Source: Nyssa sinensis (Eukaryota; Streptophyta; Magnoliopsida; Cornales; Nyssaceae). Taken from it: a stretch of DNA of 64,000 bases. The stretch lies in NCBI GenBank assembly GCA_008638375.1, contig CM018052.1, positions 15,404,450 through 15,468,449 on the forward strand, read 5' to 3'. Positions 46,747-58,866 of this stretch are shown in pieces. A program made the translations under genes and the position numbers. Positions within the stretch are counted from its first letter, which is position 1, and every line of letters starts with the position of its first letter. Under the pieces are notes generated by a model, which was not told the origin of the DNA, did not search any database, and worked only from the letters and a program-made list of their open reading frames with translations.

Positions 46747-48018
46747 TGTTAGGATGCGTGCCCTCATATCTAAGACATTTTATTATTATTTAATAGATTT
46801 GATTTATTATTGAGTTTCATATTACCATATGTTTGGATGTTGTTTTGTATCATGAGATGATTAGTCCTTGAATTGTTATTGAAAATAGTTCATGTATATA
46901 AATGAGATTTATGTACAGGAGATATGAACTGTTTATATAGGCAATTCTAGAATTGTTCGTGGCTATTGATAAGACTGGACATCTTATTTGTAAAGCTGTA
47001 ATACAGTTAACCTTTATGTGATAAAGTGTTTTATCTTAACCATCAGAGTAGTGGACTCTATGTTATTGTATTGGTGTATTGGGAATACACTGAACTGGGT
47101 CACTATAAGAAATTCATTATTTGGAATTGTCACCTTTAATGAGTTTCTTATTCACTATTCGCAGTAAGCTCTTAATCTTGAGAGGATAGTGAACTCAAGT
47201 TCTGAATAGTGATGACTTTGAGTTACCAATGAGTGAGGTCTTTTAAATCAACACCTCGGTATCTTGGAAAGTTATTATTTAGACTGTGGGAACACATATT
47301 CTCAAGATGAAATCTACACTCTATATATTGGAGATATGGATATCACCGTTGTGCTAATTCAATGGGTTAATCACTGAAATCCTGAAATCCGGATCCGATC
47401 TTTACAGTAAATTGTTTATTGAAATTATGACCAATTACAAGTGATTAATAATTATTGAATTAGATTCTTAAAATAATTAGAGAATTAATTTGACAGTATA
47501 ATCCTGATTATTAATATCTATGTAGAGGGGCTAACTGCAAAAGTATAGTGTATATGGGTTTACTATATTCTACTAAGTTTGAGTGCAATTTCAATTTCAA
47601 TTATATAGTGAAGTTAATTAAAATTAATTAGTCATTTAATTTAATTATAAGATATTAAGATTTAATTGATTAATTGGAAGCTAACTTAGTGGGACCCACT
47701 AGATCCCTTCTTTCGCTCTAATTAGGCTAAGGCCTATATATATGATATATAGGGAGCCGTTTATAAAAAAAAAGAAGTTTCTGTGGTAGACAAAAATAAA
47801 AGGCAACTCACTCTCTTGCGATACGGTTTGCCTAAGGAAAAAGAGAAGAAGACTTAGAGGAGAAAGAGAATCAATCTTTTCAAGAAGTCTTCTTCAACAA
47901 TCAAGATTATCAAGAACAAGGTAATTCCAAACCCTCTTTTCAAGATTGTATGATTCATGTAAAGAAATAGATCCAAATAGATTTTTAAAATCGCTTCTGC
48001 TGTGGTTACGAATCAACA
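46747..48018 (+). repeat. 5' LTR of the copia element
   Basis: 1272 bases, starting TGTTAGGATGCGTGCC. It differs from the 3' LTR by scattered changes and an 8-base duplication (CTGAAATC twice near 47377-47393) that explains the length difference. Confidence 0.95.
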
Positions 48019-48020
48019 AT

Positions 48021-48032
48021 TGGTATCAGAGC
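48021..48032 (+). other. Primer binding site, tRNA-iMet type
   Basis: TGGTATCAGAGC lies 2 bases after the LTR end at 48018 and matches the 3' end of initiator methionine tRNA. Confidence 0.95.
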
Positions 48033-50190
48033 AACCTTACATGAATCCATCAATTTTGAAGGTTATATTTACTTATTCTAAACCTATTCATGTATCCCAA
48101 TTAAAATAAATGGTTATTTTAAAATAGGATTTTGTGATACAATCTATTGATACAAATATTTAATCCTTGTTTGATACCCATAGAGTTTGATTAATTAAAT
48201 AATTTTATTTTTATTATAATCTCACCAAGTAATGGGATTGAGATTGTGATTGAACAATTATTAGTATGAGATACCAGCAGTGTGTATCTAAAAAAAAGAA
48301 AAGAAAAGGTCGTGAGTCAAGATTGAAAGTTCAATCTCCAAGACGGCTACAGAAAAGAAAAGAAAAGAGAGACATACAAGTCTTGGTTGGGTTTAAACTT
48401 TAGAAAACAAAAGAAGATGTGTTGAATTGTTATCTTGCTCGGTAAGGAAGCGGCTAAAATGGAACCCCAAACCCAAGTCTCGTATGCGCTCCTTTACACG
48501 GTTCATCAGTCTGCGGAATACACACTGCCACAGCGCCTTGTTGGATTCCAAAGAGAGGACAGATTCTCAAGAAAGAGCGGCTAAATATAAATAAAAAAAA
48601 GTTTTTTTATTCTTGAAAGTAACTGAGCAGCCGCCTCCTCATGGGGTAATGGTTATCCAGTATGTTTGTTACATAATGATATATATATTTATAAATATAT
48701 AATATATAATATTTGATATTATATATTTTATTAAAAATTATTATTTTTAACTATTTGAGTATATGATACTCAATGGCTCAATTTTATTTTTAATTGGATA
48801 TTTGATACCCAAATTAATTAAATTGTTTAGGTATACAATACCTAATTACTCAATTTTATTTTTTATATATCATTTTTTTTATTATGGCTATATGATACTC
48901 ATGGATAGACAATGTTGACAGTAATATAGATTATTATTTTAATTGAATATTAGTTACCCAAATTTATTAAATTATTTGGGTAAGAGCTCATTTATTTAAT
49001 ATATTCATCTTTTTATATTATAATGGTTATGTGATATCCATGGGTATTTGATATCCAAATATGTTGGATTTAAAATTATAGGTTAAGTCAGACTTGACCT
49101 ATGCGGGTTCTTAGATATATGGATTAAATCTTAGTATGCTCTAAAATATATATGGGTAATATATATGATTAACTACATATTTAAATGCTTTCATATTTTA
49201 TTTATCATAGTTGAATGATTTATTTATGTGAATGGATGTATCCTATCTCTCATGGCTGGCCATTAGGAATTATTTAATTTAATTGGTTTTGAGGCAATTG
49301 TAAAGGGCAATTGACTTGAAAATTTTTCTCGCGAATGGGCAAGCTCCATTGGTTTTCCTAGCCTATTAATTTTTAATTTTAGATTAAATGTAAACTCACG
49401 TATGTGGGTATAGTTCTTTATGTATTTATTTTATTTCTGAAGAAAGAGCTAGAGGATGGGAGCCATCAAGAAGATTAATGGAAGTACAAAGCCTACCATT
49501 AAGAATTTTAGTTGGCCATGAAAGATAATTTTAATTTTATGCTTGCATGTTTATTTTCATAAAATCACATGATTAATTTTGATCCATGAATAGGTTAATC
49601 TAATTATGGATGTGTTGTATAATAAAGATCCTCAATTTATAAAAACAAGTGAGAGAGGGACGCTTTAAGAAAGCTCCCACAGTCTTCCAATATCGGCCTA
49701 TAGTAAGACAAAAATAGGTGCCCTGAGCCATCTTCAACTGGCCTACCCACAGAGGGTGTCTATCTAGTTGGTTACAAGTATGGACCTCTTAGGATAAAAT
49801 AGAAAGAGACGGGGTGAAGGTGATCTCCCCACAGGGACACTACTTGCAACGTTTGTCTTTTTATTTGAGATGATGGTATACACTTGATCAAAAGGGAATG
49901 ATATTCTCCCCACGGAGTCTATCATTGTCTTTTGAAGACCAAAGGATATTGAAAAATATGTTTCATTTGACATGAGCTGTCTAGATAGTGAAATCATATA
50001 GGATATGATGGTCTTCCTAATCACATGAATGACACTGTCATCCCCACGGAGCGTGTTGCTTATAAGCTTAGGTTCTAATGCATTCATTGATGGTAGCTTG
50101 AGGATACCACTATGCATTCATAAGAGCAAAAGTTATTTTACTGTTTATTTTACATTCATGCTAATGTATATGTTTATATATATGATTCTC
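48033..50190 (+). other. Untranslated leader of the copia element
   Basis: About 2.1 kb, AT-rich. Between 48760 and 49070 short phrases such as TATGATACTC and TTTGATACCCAA recur irregularly. No protein is recognised. The minus frame at 49764-50117 seems accidental. Confidence 0.65.
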
Positions 50191-51060
50191 AAATGTATTC
50201 AATTTAACCCACTTGCTATCATCCTAAAAGAAAACAAGTTGACTAGACCTAACTATGTGGACTGGAAATAGAATTTGGACATTATCCTTACTGTAGAAGG
50301 GTACAAATATGTGATTACTGCGGACAGCCCAGACCTTTCAAGGGCTGATGATCCCCAAGAGGACATTAACCACTATTCTAGGTGGGTCAAGGCTGATGAG
50401 ATGACACGTTGCTATATCTTAGCTTTGATGTCAAGTGTTTTATAGCTTCAACATCAGAGTTTCCTAACAGTTAAGAATATGATCCTTAACTTAAAGGAGA
50501 TGTTTGGGGATCAGGGGCGTCCTGCTAGGTAAAATGCCACGAGAGCACTCATGAACACTAAGATGGCAAAAAGAACTCCAATAAGAGACCATGTTTTAAA
50601 AATGATTGACTTTTTAAATGTGCTGGAAGTTTTAGGGTTTGACATTGATGGTGAGTCCTAGGTTGATATTATCCTCGAGTCGCTGCCTGACTCTTTTAAT
50701 CAATTTAAGCTCAACTATAACATGAATAAAATGAATTTGACTTTGATTGAGCTTCTGAGCTCTTTACAAGTAGCGGAGGGTATTATCAAAGCTATCCTAG
50801 TGCTCATATGGCTGAAGGTTCTTTTTTTAAGCCCAAGCCCAAAGGCAAGGGCAAGTGGAACAAGAAACAAAACCCCAAAAACTCCAAGGAAAACATGGGT
50901 CCTAAAGGGGGTGTTGGAAAAGGGAAAAAAGGGGCAACCATAAGGGAAATCATTAAGCCCAAAGGAAATTGTTTCCACTATGGGGTCATGGGGCATTGGA
51001 AGAGAAATTGTCCAGATTATCTAGCCAAGAAAAGGAATACAGCTATAATCGAATCACTTG
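50191..51060 (+). pseudogene. Copia gag, interrupted
   Basis: The frame starts before LTRPNYVDWK, then a TAG, then NLDIILTVEGYKYVI, a motif set standard in copia gag. It runs through MTRCYILALMSSVL, MNTKMAKRTPIRDHVLKMI and ESLPDSFNQFKLNYNMNKMN. A frameshift near 50800 moves the Lys/Gly-rich linker and the zinc knuckle (CFHYGVMGHWKRNC, about 50970-51011) to another frame; the second Cys of the CCHC knuckle has become Tyr. Stops in the first part lie at former Gln or similar codons (50267, 50442, 50530, 50658 approximately). Gag would normally form the particle and bind RNA. Confidence 0.85.
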
Positions 51061-51500
51061 TTGTTGAAGTAAGTTATAGAGCGGGTACTTTAGAATCCTA
51101 GTGTGTAGACTCTGGTGCAACTAATCACATCTTTAATTCGTTGCAGGGGTTTCGGGAGACCAAGCGGCTAAGTGATGGGGAGATTATCTTGCACTTGGGA
51201 ACAAAAGCAAAAGTTGCTACGGTGTTAGTAGGAGTAGTTAGTTTATGTTTTTCTTCAAATAAAACAATAGTACTTTATGATTGCTTATATGTGCCTGGCA
51301 TTAGAAGGAACTTATTATCAGTTTCAAGTTTAATAAAACAAAGTTATTTAGTTTATTTTAATTCAAATGTTATTATTAAACATAGTGGTTCTTTTATATG
51401 CTCTGGCACAATAGTTAATGGTCTTTATTTGATTACTCCTAAGATGTATGAGATACATGACACCAAAAAGAATAAACCATCATAAACTTTACCACTTAAA
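51061..51500 (+). pseudogene. Copia aspartic protease region
   Basis: Active site CVDSGATNHIF begins at about 51102, directly after a TAG at 51099-51101 where related proteins have Trp. The catalytic Asp-Ser-Gly is intact. Downstream are LGTKAKVATVLVG and the conserved YDCLYVPGIRRNLLSVSSL leading to the integrase linker (NGLYLI). A TAA ends the frame at 51485. It would normally cleave the gag-pol polyprotein. Confidence 0.85.
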
Positions 51501-51771
51501 AGAAAAGTTTCTTCTACTAATTCAACTTATCTTTGGCACTTAAGGCTACGTCATATTAATCTGGATAGGATTAATAGACTAGTAAAGGAGGGTACCTTGT
51601 CTTCCTTGGTTGTTGTACCACTGCCAGTTTGTATATCCTGTTTGGATGGAAAAATGACCAGAAGACCCTTTGCTTCAAAGGGAAACAGGGCCAAAGAAGT
51701 ATTGGAGTTAATCCATACTGATGTATGTTGTCCTTTAAATATTAGGGCTAGAGGTGGCTATGAGTATTTTA
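51501..51771 (+). pseudogene. Copia integrase, N-terminal part
   Basis: Contains the GAG-pre-integrase HHCC zinc region: WHLRLRHINLDRINRLVKEG with CISCLDGK about 30 residues on, then RRPFASKGNRAKEVLELIHTDVC, which holds the first catalytic Asp, and GGYEYF at the insertion junction. The His after RLR is displaced to RH, within the normal pattern. The solo LTR at 51772 interrupts the core; the frame resumes at 55192. Confidence 0.85.
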
Positions 51772-54700
51772 TGTAATATCCCGACCCGGGATACGTCACG
51801 TATACCGAGGTAGGTCTGTTGAAATATGTAACTTGAACGGTAAGAAAGGTATAGCACGGTATTTCACGGAAATGAATGACTAGAAATGGAAAATGATTGA
51901 AATGTATAACAGGTGCTGGGTAACACCCGAGCACCCCAGGACATTGCATCGTAAAGTGTGCACGCACGTATTCCATGCATGCCCATGTTTCACAGACACG
52001 TAGTATACTGAAAATTAGTGTATGCATACATGCCCAGAGTTTAAGTATATGCGTATATGTATGGGCATATAGGTACGTATAAAATATGTATAATTATGGG
52101 TTATACATGTATATATATATTATATAATGTATTATAATATATATATATATGTATATATATGTGTGTATTTTAAATTAAAATAAAAAGGAAAAGAAAAGTG
52201 GGCAAAGGCTGCTATCAGCCGTGCAAGTGTGTGTGAGTGGGTGATTATATGTATATATATATATGTATCAAAAAGTGTGTGTGTGTGCACGGTTCAATGT
52301 GTGTGTGTGAGGAGTTGAGTGTATAACACTCAATAGGGAATGGTGGTGACAGAATTAGGTGTTGGAGTGTGTAAGAAGGTCACAGGGCATGGTGAGGTCT
52401 GACTAGAGAGAGAGAGAGAGAGAGAGAGAGAAATGAAAAGCTTATTAATGCATGAGATCTCTCACTCTCGGGAGAAGGAAACCAAAAAGGAAAAGAGAGT
52501 TTTGGAGTGAGAAGGAAGGGGAACAAATCTGGAGTAGAGGCGCGAGGAAGAGGGGCTCAACACCAAGGGAACCCGAATTTAAAGGTGAGCCACTGTTTCT
52601 GCTTCAAAGTGTTATAGCATGATTTGATTCATTTTGATCATAGGGTCTAAACAAGCATGAAATAAGGAACTAAATGCAAAAAGAATGAGGCTAAATGGCT
52701 AAGAAACCGTGGAGAAAATCCGAGTTGCAGGTTCGGGAGGATAATCGGGTCTCACTGATTTTATGTTTAAAACTTTGCTTTTAGTTTGTAGAAATGTTTC
52801 TAAAAGGTGCAGAAAACATTTAGAATGAAAAATGGGGTAAAAACCGTGGCTTGGAAGTCACAAAAATGGAAATGAAGATCTGGCCGGAAAACCGGCCGGA
52901 GCTATTATTCCCTATATTCATGGGGATTGGAAGGGGTTTAATGGAAATAAAGGGTATGGTTGAGGTCCTTGAGGAAAGGGGAATAAAATGGCATTCAAAA
53001 GTGGTTGAAAAGTGGTCGGATTCCGGTGGTCGTCGCCGGAGAAGGTGACTGCTCACTACCGGAACCCTACCGGACTCTCGGGGAAGACGACCGGAAAGTC
53101 GTGGGGGCTGTCGGGTCGAAACTGAAACGGGTCTGGGTTTGGGTCGGGTCGGTACCCGACCGGATATGAACTGGGCATGATACTATGTCGTTTTATGTTT
53201 TAAAATTAAATGAAATGGGCTTGTTTGGCTATGGGGATAGGAAATAGAAATTGGGTTTGGGCTTATTCCAACCACGGATAAGGGTTAGAACCAGGATATT
53301 GGAATCCGGTTCTCTGAATGGACTAAACCGTTTGGTTCAGGGGAAGGGCAGACCGGTTTAGGGTTTTTAGGTCTGAACCAACTGGTTCAGACCGCAGCTT
53401 TTAGTAATTGTGAACCGGCCCCAAATGTTTTGAAAAATTACACTGTTGCCCAAACATAAAAAATTAATTAAATATTAATTTTACAATAATGCCCCTATTT
53501 CAAAATTGGGTCAAACGAAGTCCAAACGATACAAATGAATAGTCAAAACCTATTATCTCGGACGTTCTGAGTCCAATGGTGGGGTCCGTTTTACGAGACG
53601 GAACCCCGAAGGATAAAATACCGCAAAAGTACAAAATGACTATTTTGCCCTTTTAGTACAAAAGTCCAAATGGAATTCTGCGAAAGCCTAAACCGACTTT
53701 CTTCGACATTCCGGACTCAATGGTAAAGTCTAAATTAGTATTTGAAATACTTATGATAGAAAGGCATAAATTTGATGAATAGCATTTATTCTGAAACGTA
53801 TTCACTGATATATAGGAAACTCGAAAGGCAAGGGTTTACTCACGGATTCCTGATCTAAAATCACGATAGAGGTAAGTGGATCACTCTCTCTTACATGTGG
53901 TGTTTCCACAAGCCAAGTTTATTCTTATACTGCCAAACTCGTACTCTTGAATGTATTGATATCCTTGTGTTCCACAATTCGATATTTCCTATCTTGTGGA
54001 CATTTGGCTGACTGATGTATAATTGTTATCATGTTTCACTGTGCTTTGAAAGCACCTCATGTTATTGCTATCCACAATGTGATATTGTTCTATCTTGTGG
54101 ACATCGATTGACTGTTGTATCATTGTTATCATGTTGAACCATGCCTTGAAAGGCGTACTGTTATGTTTTCACTGAATCTATGATATTCCATTTTATACTT
54201 CTATGGAATCACGAATGATCATGATATGTTATGAATACCGGATTTGTGCTCAGTCACAACATCCATCCGATGCTTCTGTATTGACTGGAGACCTAAGGGT
54301 CAAGTCCATGAATGGACAGGTGGCAGGAATGAATTCCTCGAAGGCTTTCCACCGGCGATTGACTGGCATGATCATTGGCATCTCATTGCATTTTCACTGG
54401 CATTGCATTTGCAAATTCACTGGCATGTTACAGAATAAAAGCATCTCTTATGGCTGAAAGAACTTGATTGTTGAATGATATTATTCCTTATGATTCTTCA
54501 AGTCTCGAAAGACTTGCATTGATTGGTTTGATTGTGATCGGTTCATTGTGGCAGTACTTCATTGTTGTTATATTATCATTGAATTCCTTCATATTGATAT
54601 TATACCCAATACTCCTGATTGTGTATTGTGATCACTGTTCATTGGCCCTCGTGGCAATTGTATTCATTGGCCCTCGTGGCAATTGTTCCATTGGCTATCA

Positions 54701-55191
54701 CAGCATCTTATTCTTATGATTGGCTATCATAATCTTATTCATGGATTCATTGATCATCGATACCAGTGTTGGAGATTTGCATTTACTTACTGAGCTTTGT
54801 AGCTCATTCCACCCCACTTACCCCCCATTTCAGGTGATGACGCTGCGAGACCCCAGTAGGAGTCTGAGAGCGTAGGGGGACATTTTGAAGTACGGTATCA
54901 GTCTATGTTAGTTCTCCCATGTATTCACCACCCCCAGGTGCTGGTTACGTTTAGTTCTCATTTTGTCTTATGTAGAACTATGTCATGTATTTAATAGACT
55001 TCCACTGTTTAAACTATTTAAAAGATTTCCGCTGGATTACTGTAATTGATAAAGACTTCCGCTGTTCATTGTTTAAGATTTTTAGTACATTGCATATTAG
55101 TACTATGATACAGGAATGGAAAAAGTAGGGACGGCCTTCGGGTCGGCCCCGCGACACGAGATCCGCATAGGGTGGGTTTCTGGTCGTGACA
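51772..55191 (+). mobile_element. Solo LTR, 3.42 kb, TSD TTTTA
   Basis: Starts TGTAATATCCCGACCCGGG, ends GGGTTTCTGGTCGTGACA, flanked by TTTTA at 51767-51771 and 55192-55196. No PBS or coding domain. It shares the CGTGACA end and the internal modules (TTCCGGACTCAATGGTAAAG near 53709) with other LTRs here but starts differently, so it is a separate family or subfamily. It contains AT tracts near 52110-52160 and a GA tract at 52405-52431. Frames inside (for example 52820-53056) are not recognised. Confidence 0.95.
52405..52431. repeat. GA microsatellite
   Basis: About 13 GA dinucleotides in a row within the solo LTR, downstream of AT and GT runs. The order AT, GT, GA recurs in the related LTRs at 31090-31463 and 60550-60672. 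Confidence 0.92.
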
Positions 55192-55960
55192 TTTTATCAC
55201 CTTTACTGATGATTGCTCTAGATATGGTTATGTCTATCTATTACACCACAAGTCAGAAACTTTTGAAAAGTTCAAAGAGTTTCGGGCAGAAGTGGAAAAT
55301 CAATTAGATAGGAGTATAAAATCACTTCAATCTGATCGAGGTGGGGAATATCTCTTTAGTGACTTCAGTCAACATTTGTTGGATAATGGAATTTTATCCC
55401 AGTTGTCTACACCTGGCATGCCTGAGTAAAATGGTATAGTAGAGAGGAGAAATAGGACACTTTTAGATATGGTAAGGTTAATGATGAGTTATTCCGATTT
55501 ACCTATATTCCTTTGGGGGTATGCGTTGGAGACAGTGGTATATATTCTGAACTCAATTCCAATTAAGTCTACTCCCAAGACTCTAGTAGAGTTTTGGACT
55601 CAGTGCAAGCCAAGTCTAAACCACTACCGGATCTAAGGGTGTCAAGCTTATGTGCTGAAAGGAAAGACTAGCAAGTTGGAACCAAGATCAGAATTGAGCT
55701 ATTTCACTAGCTATCCTAAGGGGACAAAAGGCTGGCACTTTTATAATTCCAGTGAGCAAAAAGTATTTGTTAGCACGAATGCTGTCTTTCTAGAGGATGA
55801 TTATATTATCGGTTAGAAGCCCAAGAGTAAGATCACCTTAGAAGAAACATCAGATGCTTCTTCTATTCCTCAGGAAAATGATAATCATGGACTAGATGCA
55901 TCTATTCCAACATCTTCTATTACACCGGAGCCACGTCGTAGTGGGAGGACTGTCAGGCCA
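55192..55960 (+). pseudogene. Copia integrase, C-terminal part
   Basis: Continues the core: TDDCSRYGYVYLL with the expected spacing, HKSETFEKFKEFRAEVENQ, SLQSDRGGEYL (second Asp region), then STPGMPE, a TAA at 55427-55429 and [19 protein letters not shown], which contains the third acidic residue. [21 protein letters not shown] and the C-terminal GCQAYVLKGKTSKLEPRSE and SVFLED-like parts follow. Stops at former Gln or Trp positions (55427 and near 55637) and near 55816 show decay. A Ser/Pro/Glu-rich linker leads into RT. Confidence 0.85.
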
Positions 55961-56735
55961 CCTGATAGGTACATGTTCTCAGGAGAGTCTTTCTCAGATG
56001 AACATGCTTTAGATCCCAGTAGCTACGATAAGGCAATCTCTGATAAAGATTCAAGACTTTGGCAAAATGCTATGAAAGCTGAGATGGAATCTATGTATTC
56101 TAATCAGGTCTGGGAATTTGTGAAACCACCTGCCAATATTAAACCAATTGGTTGTAAATGGATCTACAAGAGAAAGAGAGGACTCGATGGATCAATTGAC
56201 ACTGTTAAAGCTAGACTGGTGGCAAAAGGGTTTACTCAAAAAGAGGGTATCGATTGTGAGGAAACTTTTTCACCAGTTGCTATGCTTAAGTCTATTCAGA
56301 TTCTTTTATCCATTGCAGCTCATTGTGATTATGATTTGGCAAATGGATGTTAAGACAACATTCTTGAATGTCTATCTAAAGGAAGACATCTATATGATGA
56401 AACCCGATGGTTTCATAGCTAAGGGCCAAGAGCATATGGTATGCAAGCTGCATAGGTCCATTTATGGACTTAAGCAAGCTTCCCGAAGTTGGAACATCCG
56501 ATTTGATCAAGCAATCAAATCATTTGGTTTTGATCAAAACTCGGATGAACCTTGTGTGTATAAGAAGAGTGAAAGAAGCGTGGTGGTGTTCCTAATTTTG
56601 TATGTGGATGATATACTACGAATTGGGAATGATGTAGGGGTGTTGTCTACGATAAAGGTTTGGCTAGCGAATCAGTTTCAGATGAAGGACTTAGGAGAAG
56701 CCATTTACATCCTCAGGATTAAGCTTTTATGAGAT
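55961..56735 (+). pseudogene. Copia reverse transcriptase
   Basis: Starts with the [20 protein letters not shown] segment, then [40 protein letters not shown] and [11 protein letters not shown] 2-base deletion near 56335 shifts the frame, so the conserved [11 protein letters not shown] segment is read in another frame. That frame continues through KEDIYMMKPDGF, KLHRSIYGLKQASRSWN and DEPCVYKK to the catalytic LILYVDDIL (about 56597-56623) and QFQMKDLGEA. The catalytic Asp pair is preserved. It is a standard plant copia RT, inactive by the frameshift. Confidence 0.9.
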
Positions 56736-57595
56736 CAGAAGAGCAGGATGTTAAGCTTATCTCAAGCTGCATATATAAACAAAATTCTTGTCAAGTTTGC
56801 AATGCATAACTCCAAGAAAGGCTTATTGCCTTTTAGGCATGGAGTACCTTTGTCCAAGAATCAGTGTCCTAAGACACTTGAGGAAGAGGAAAGCATGAAG
56901 GCGGTTCCTTATGCTTTAATTGTAGGAAGCCTTATGTTTGCTATGCTTTGCACAAGACTAGATATTTGTTTTACAGTGGGTATGGTCAACAGAAATCAAT
57001 CTAATCTAGAACCAAATCATCGGACTGCCGTGAAACATATACTCAAGTACTTGAGAAGGACTAGAGATTATATGTTGAGATACAGAGGTAGTGATCTAGT
57101 TCCAGTTGGCTACACAAACTCTGACTTTATGTCAGATCAGGACTCTAGAAAGTCAACCTCAGGATATGTGTTTACTCTTGGTGGTGGAGCTATTAGTTAG
57201 AGGAGTGTCAAGCAATAATGTATTGCTAACTCAACCACTGAAGTGGAATATGTAGTTGCCTCTGAAACAGCTAAGGAAGCAGTTTGGCTCAAGAAGTTTC
57301 TTTCAGAACTAGGAGTGGTGCCACAGTCTCAGCTGCCTATGGTCCTTTATTGTGACAATAGTGGAGCTATAGCTTAATCTAAGGAGCCAAAAAACCACAA
57401 GGGTAGAAAGCACATAAAGCGTAAGTATCACCTCATTAGAGAGATTGTTCAGCGCGAAGACATTATCGTCACCAAGGTTGCAGCTACGAACAGTCTTGCA
57501 GATTCTTTCACTAAGGCTCTACCTTCTAAAAGGTTCAAGCTTCATGTGGATAAGATGGGTGTCAGATGTTATGGGGAATGGATGTGAGTGCAAGT
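56736..57595 (+). pseudogene. Copia RNase H
   Basis: Begins after a stop near 56730 with MLSLSQAAYINKILVKF and runs through VPYALIVGSLMFAMLCTRLD, GYTNSDFMSDQDSRKSTSGY (first acidic residue region) and VFTLGGGAIS. A TAG (57198-57200, former Trp), a TAA near 57216 and a TAA at 57374 (former Gln codons) interrupt. Sequences STTEVEYVVASETAKEAVWL and LYCDNSGAIA hold the other catalytic positions, and KHIKRKYHLIREIV with SLADSFTKALP the C-terminal part. It would normally remove the RNA strand during reverse transcription. Confidence 0.9.
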
Positions 57596-57602
57596 GGGAG
57601 TT
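57592..57602 (+). other. Polypurine tract of the copia element
   Basis: AAGTGGGAGTT directly before TGTTAGG of the 3' LTR. It is the expected start of plus-strand DNA synthesis. Confidence 0.85.
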
Positions 57603-58866
57603 TGTTAGGATGTGTGCCCTCATATCTAAGACATTTTATTATTATTTAATAGATTTGATTTATTATTGAGTTTCATATTACCATATGTTTGGATGTTGTT
57701 TTATATTTTGAGATGATTAGTCCTTGAATTGTTATTGGAAATAATTCATGTATATAAATGAGATTTATGTACAGGAGATATGAACTGCTTATATAGGAAA
57801 TTCTAGAATTGTTCGTGACTATTGATAAGACTGGACATCTTATCTGTAAAGCTGTAATACAGTTAACCTTTATGTGATAAGGTGGTTTATCTCAACCATC
57901 AGAGTAGTGGACTCTAGGTTGTTGTATTGGTGTATTGGGAATACATTGAACTGGGTCACTATAAGAAATGCATTATTTGGAATTATCACCTTTAATGAGT
58001 TTCTTATTCACTATTCGTAGTAAGCTCTTAATCTTGAGAGGATAGTGAACTCAAGTTCTGAATAGTGATGACTTTGAGTTACTAATGAATGAGGTCTTTT
58101 AGATCAACACCTCGGTATCTTGGTAAGTCATTATTTAGAATGTGGGAACACATATTCTCAAGATGGAATCTACACTCTATATATTAGAGATATGGATATC
58201 ACTTTTGTGCTAATTCAATGGGTTAATCACTGAAATCCGGATCCGATCTTTTCAGTAAATTCTTTATTGAAATGATGACCAATTGCAAGTGATTAATAAT
58301 TATTGAATTAGGTTCTTAAAATAATTAGAGAATTAATTTGATAGTATAATCCTGATTATTAATATCTATGTAAAGGGGCTAACTGCAAAAATACAGTGTA
58401 TATGGATTTACTCTATTCTACTAAGTTGGAGTGCAATTTCAATTTTCAATTATATAGTGGAGTTAATTGAAATTAATTAGTCAATTAATTTAATTATGAT
58501 ATAATTAAGATTTAATTGATTAATTGGAAACTAACTTAGTGGGACCCACTAGATCCCTTCTCTCGCCCTAATTAGGTTAAGCCCTATATATATGATATAT
58601 AGGGAGCCGTTCATAAAAAAAGAAGTTTTTGTGCTAGACAAAAATAAGAGGCAGCCCACTCTCCTGCGATACGGTTTGTCTAAGGGAAAATAGGAAAATA
58701 CCTAGAGGAGAAAGAGAATCAATCTTTTCAAGAAGTCTTCTTCAACAATCAAGATTATCAAGAACAAGGTAATTCCAAACCCTCTTTTCAAGATTGTATA
58801 ATTCATGTAAAGAAATAAATTCAAATAGATTTTTGAAATCGCTTCCACTGTGGTTATGAACTAACA
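57603..58866 (+). repeat. 3' LTR of the copia element
   Basis: 1264 bases, TGTTAGGATGTGTGCC to GAACTAACA. Partner of 46747-48018. Confidence 0.95.

Larger units (their letters stand above)
46747..58866 (+). mobile_element. Full-length Ty1/copia retrotransposon (Angela/Tork type), TSD TATAT
   Basis: LTRs at 46747-48018 and 57603-58866 start TGTTAGGATG and end AACA. TATAT at 46742-46746 and 58867-58871 flanks the element. A PBS follows the left LTR and a purine tract precedes the right one. The internal order gag, protease, integrase, RT, RNase H is the copia order. A 3420-bp solo LTR inside integrase (51772-55191) accounts for the large size; without it and its extra TSD the element is 8695 bp. 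Several stops and at least two frameshifts inactivate it. LTR ends, LTR length and protein sequence suggest the Tork/Angela branch. Confidence 0.95.

Noticed and set aside
50715..50996. Minus-strand 93-residue frame
   Set aside because: It is the antisense shadow of the Lys/Gly-rich copia gag linker.
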